Source: JBEHYA01 sp048498415 (GTDB lineage: Bacteria > Pseudomonadota > Alphaproteobacteria > UBA9219 > RGZA01). Taken from it: a stretch of 6,649 nucleotides of DNA. The translations under genes were made by a program, and so were the position numbers. Location: the NCBI GenBank assembly GCA_048498415.1, contig JBEHYA010000100.1:1-6649 (forward strand), given 5' to 3'. How positions within the stretch are numbered: the first letter of the stretch is position 1; every line of letters begins with the position of its first letter. Positions 6,218 to 6,649 of the stretch are shown piece after piece. The notes beneath the pieces were generated by a model that saw only the letters and a program-made list of their open reading frames with translations, was not told where the DNA came from and did no database searches.

Positions 6218-6310
6218 GTCACCCCGGCGAAGGCCGGGGTCCACGAAAAGCCACATAACAGATGTTTTGTTTAATGGCCTTTCGTGGATGCCGGCCTTCG
6301 CCGGCATGAC
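6218..6310. repeat. Paired palindromic intergenic repeat, copy B (93-bp inverted repeat)
   Basis: Two 36-nt arms, 6218-6253 and 6275-6310, are inverted copies with 31 of 36 positions matching, around a 21-nt A/T-rich centre. Each arm holds its own perfect 8-bp hairpin: ACCCCGGC-GAAG-GCCGGGGT (6221-6240) and ATGCCGGC-CTTC-GCCGGCAT (6288-6307). Four of the five differences between the arms fall as paired, compensating changes in these stems. The element fills nearly the whole gap between dusB (stop at 6312) and the Fis-like gene (start at 6174). Minus-strand RNA from it would be strongly folded. The hairpin at 6240-6221 is followed on that strand by T-rich sequence (GTTTGGTTTTTTG), so partial termination after dusB is possible. 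No transposase is nearby. Confidence 0.85.
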
Positions 6311-6311
6311 A

Positions 6312-6649
6312 TCATGCGGCAAGCGGTATCTCCTCGGTATGTTCATCAAAAAAGCGGTGGACGAGTTCCCGAACTTCCGCAGGCGTCGCCAGCTTATTCA
6401 CCAGCGCGCGGAACTCCGAGGAATTTTTAATACCCTTGGAATACCAGCCAAGGTGCTTCCGCGCCACGCGCAGGCCCGCGCCTTCGCCGTAATGGCTCAG
6501 CATATCGTCGTAGTGTTTGAGCACCAGCTGCTTCTGAATTTGCAATGCCGGGTCAGGTTGCTTCACGCCCGTGCGGAAATAATCCATGAGCTGCTTGATA
6601 AACCACGGCCGGCCATAGGCGCCGCGGCCCACCATCACGCCATCGGCGC
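6312..6649 (-). CDS. dusB: tRNA-dihydrouridine synthase DusB, C-terminal part (runs in from outside)
   Basis: DusB (NifR3 in older alphaproteobacterial literature) is an FMN enzyme that reduces specific uridines in tRNA to dihydrouridine. The last 111 residues are in the window. They begin in the end of the TIM barrel with ADGVMVGRGAYGRPWF, the FMN phosphate-binding segment, and continue into the C-terminal helical tRNA-recognition domain with ARKHLGWYSKG, which matches the family's RKHxGWY motif. The length remaining after that motif fits a normal DusB C-terminus, so the 3' end appears intact. The catalytic Cys lies outside the window. The stop codon (6314-6312) is 1 nt from the inverted-repeat element. 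In alphaproteobacteria dusB typically heads the ntrBC-ntrYX cluster; in enterobacteria it precedes fis. The DusB subfamily, rather than DusA or DusC, is chosen from this motif and the gene order. Confidence 0.95.
   Translation of the reverse strand, partial: ADGVMVGRGAYGRPWFIKQLMDYFRTGVKQPDPALQIQKQLVLKHYDDMLSHYGEGAGLRVARKHLGWYSKGIKNSSEFRALVNKLATPAEVRELVHRFFDEHTEEIPLAA

Noticed and set aside
6175..6222. Upstream GTG start that would lengthen the Fis-like protein to 104 residues
   Set aside because: The extra 16 residues come from the repeat edge and the spacer, including the ribosome binding site itself. AGAAGGA lies 8 nt before ATG 6174, and no such signal precedes the GTG.
6218..6310. CRISPR or insertion sequence explanation of the repeat
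   Set aside because: There are only two inverted arms, no regular spacers, no cas genes and no transposase frame. REP/BIME-like intergenic repeat fits better.

Overview
The window is a piece of an alphaproteobacterial chromosome. The evidence is the gene set dusB / ntrY / ntrX / hfq / hflX on one strand, an NtrY with four membrane segments, an NtrX-type regulator without the sigma-54 contact loop, and NtrC-like sequence of the alphaproteobacterial type. I cannot name the genus. Everything except one small gene reads on the minus strand, so the transcription order below runs from high to low coordinates.

Right end (6649 to 5908): the C-terminal third of the tRNA-dihydrouridine synthase DusB, then a 93-bp inverted-repeat element, then an 88-codon Fis-like DNA-binding protein. 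In the usual alphaproteobacterial order (dusB-ntrB-ntrC-ntrY-ntrX) this place holds ntrB and full-length ntrC. Here only the NtrC C-terminus remains as a free-standing gene, so dusB lies next to a fis-like gene, as it does in enterobacteria. This is the most interesting point in the window.

Middle (5904 to 2156): ntrY, a membrane sensor kinase starting 3 nt after the Fis-like gene, then ntrX, its response regulator, after a 95-bp spacer with its own good ribosome binding site. NtrY should sense a signal and pass phosphate to Asp53 of NtrX. With NtrB and the NtrC receiver missing here, NtrYX is the only complete two-component pair visible at this locus.

2155 to 1458: a second paired-palindrome element and a long hairpin at the ntrX stop, then a lone plus-strand gene (158 codons, not recognised) with its own ribosome binding site, candidate promoter and candidate terminator.

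Left end (1457 to 1): a HAD-family phosphatase, hfq (RNA chaperone) and the N-terminal third of hflX (ribosome-associated GTPase). These three overlap by 8 and 4 nt and look translationally coupled. No tRNA, rRNA, CRISPR array, insertion sequence with a transposase, or phage gene was found. Most of the window is conserved core genome. The unusual parts are the NtrC remnant, the paired palindromes beside it, and the unassigned plus-strand gene.
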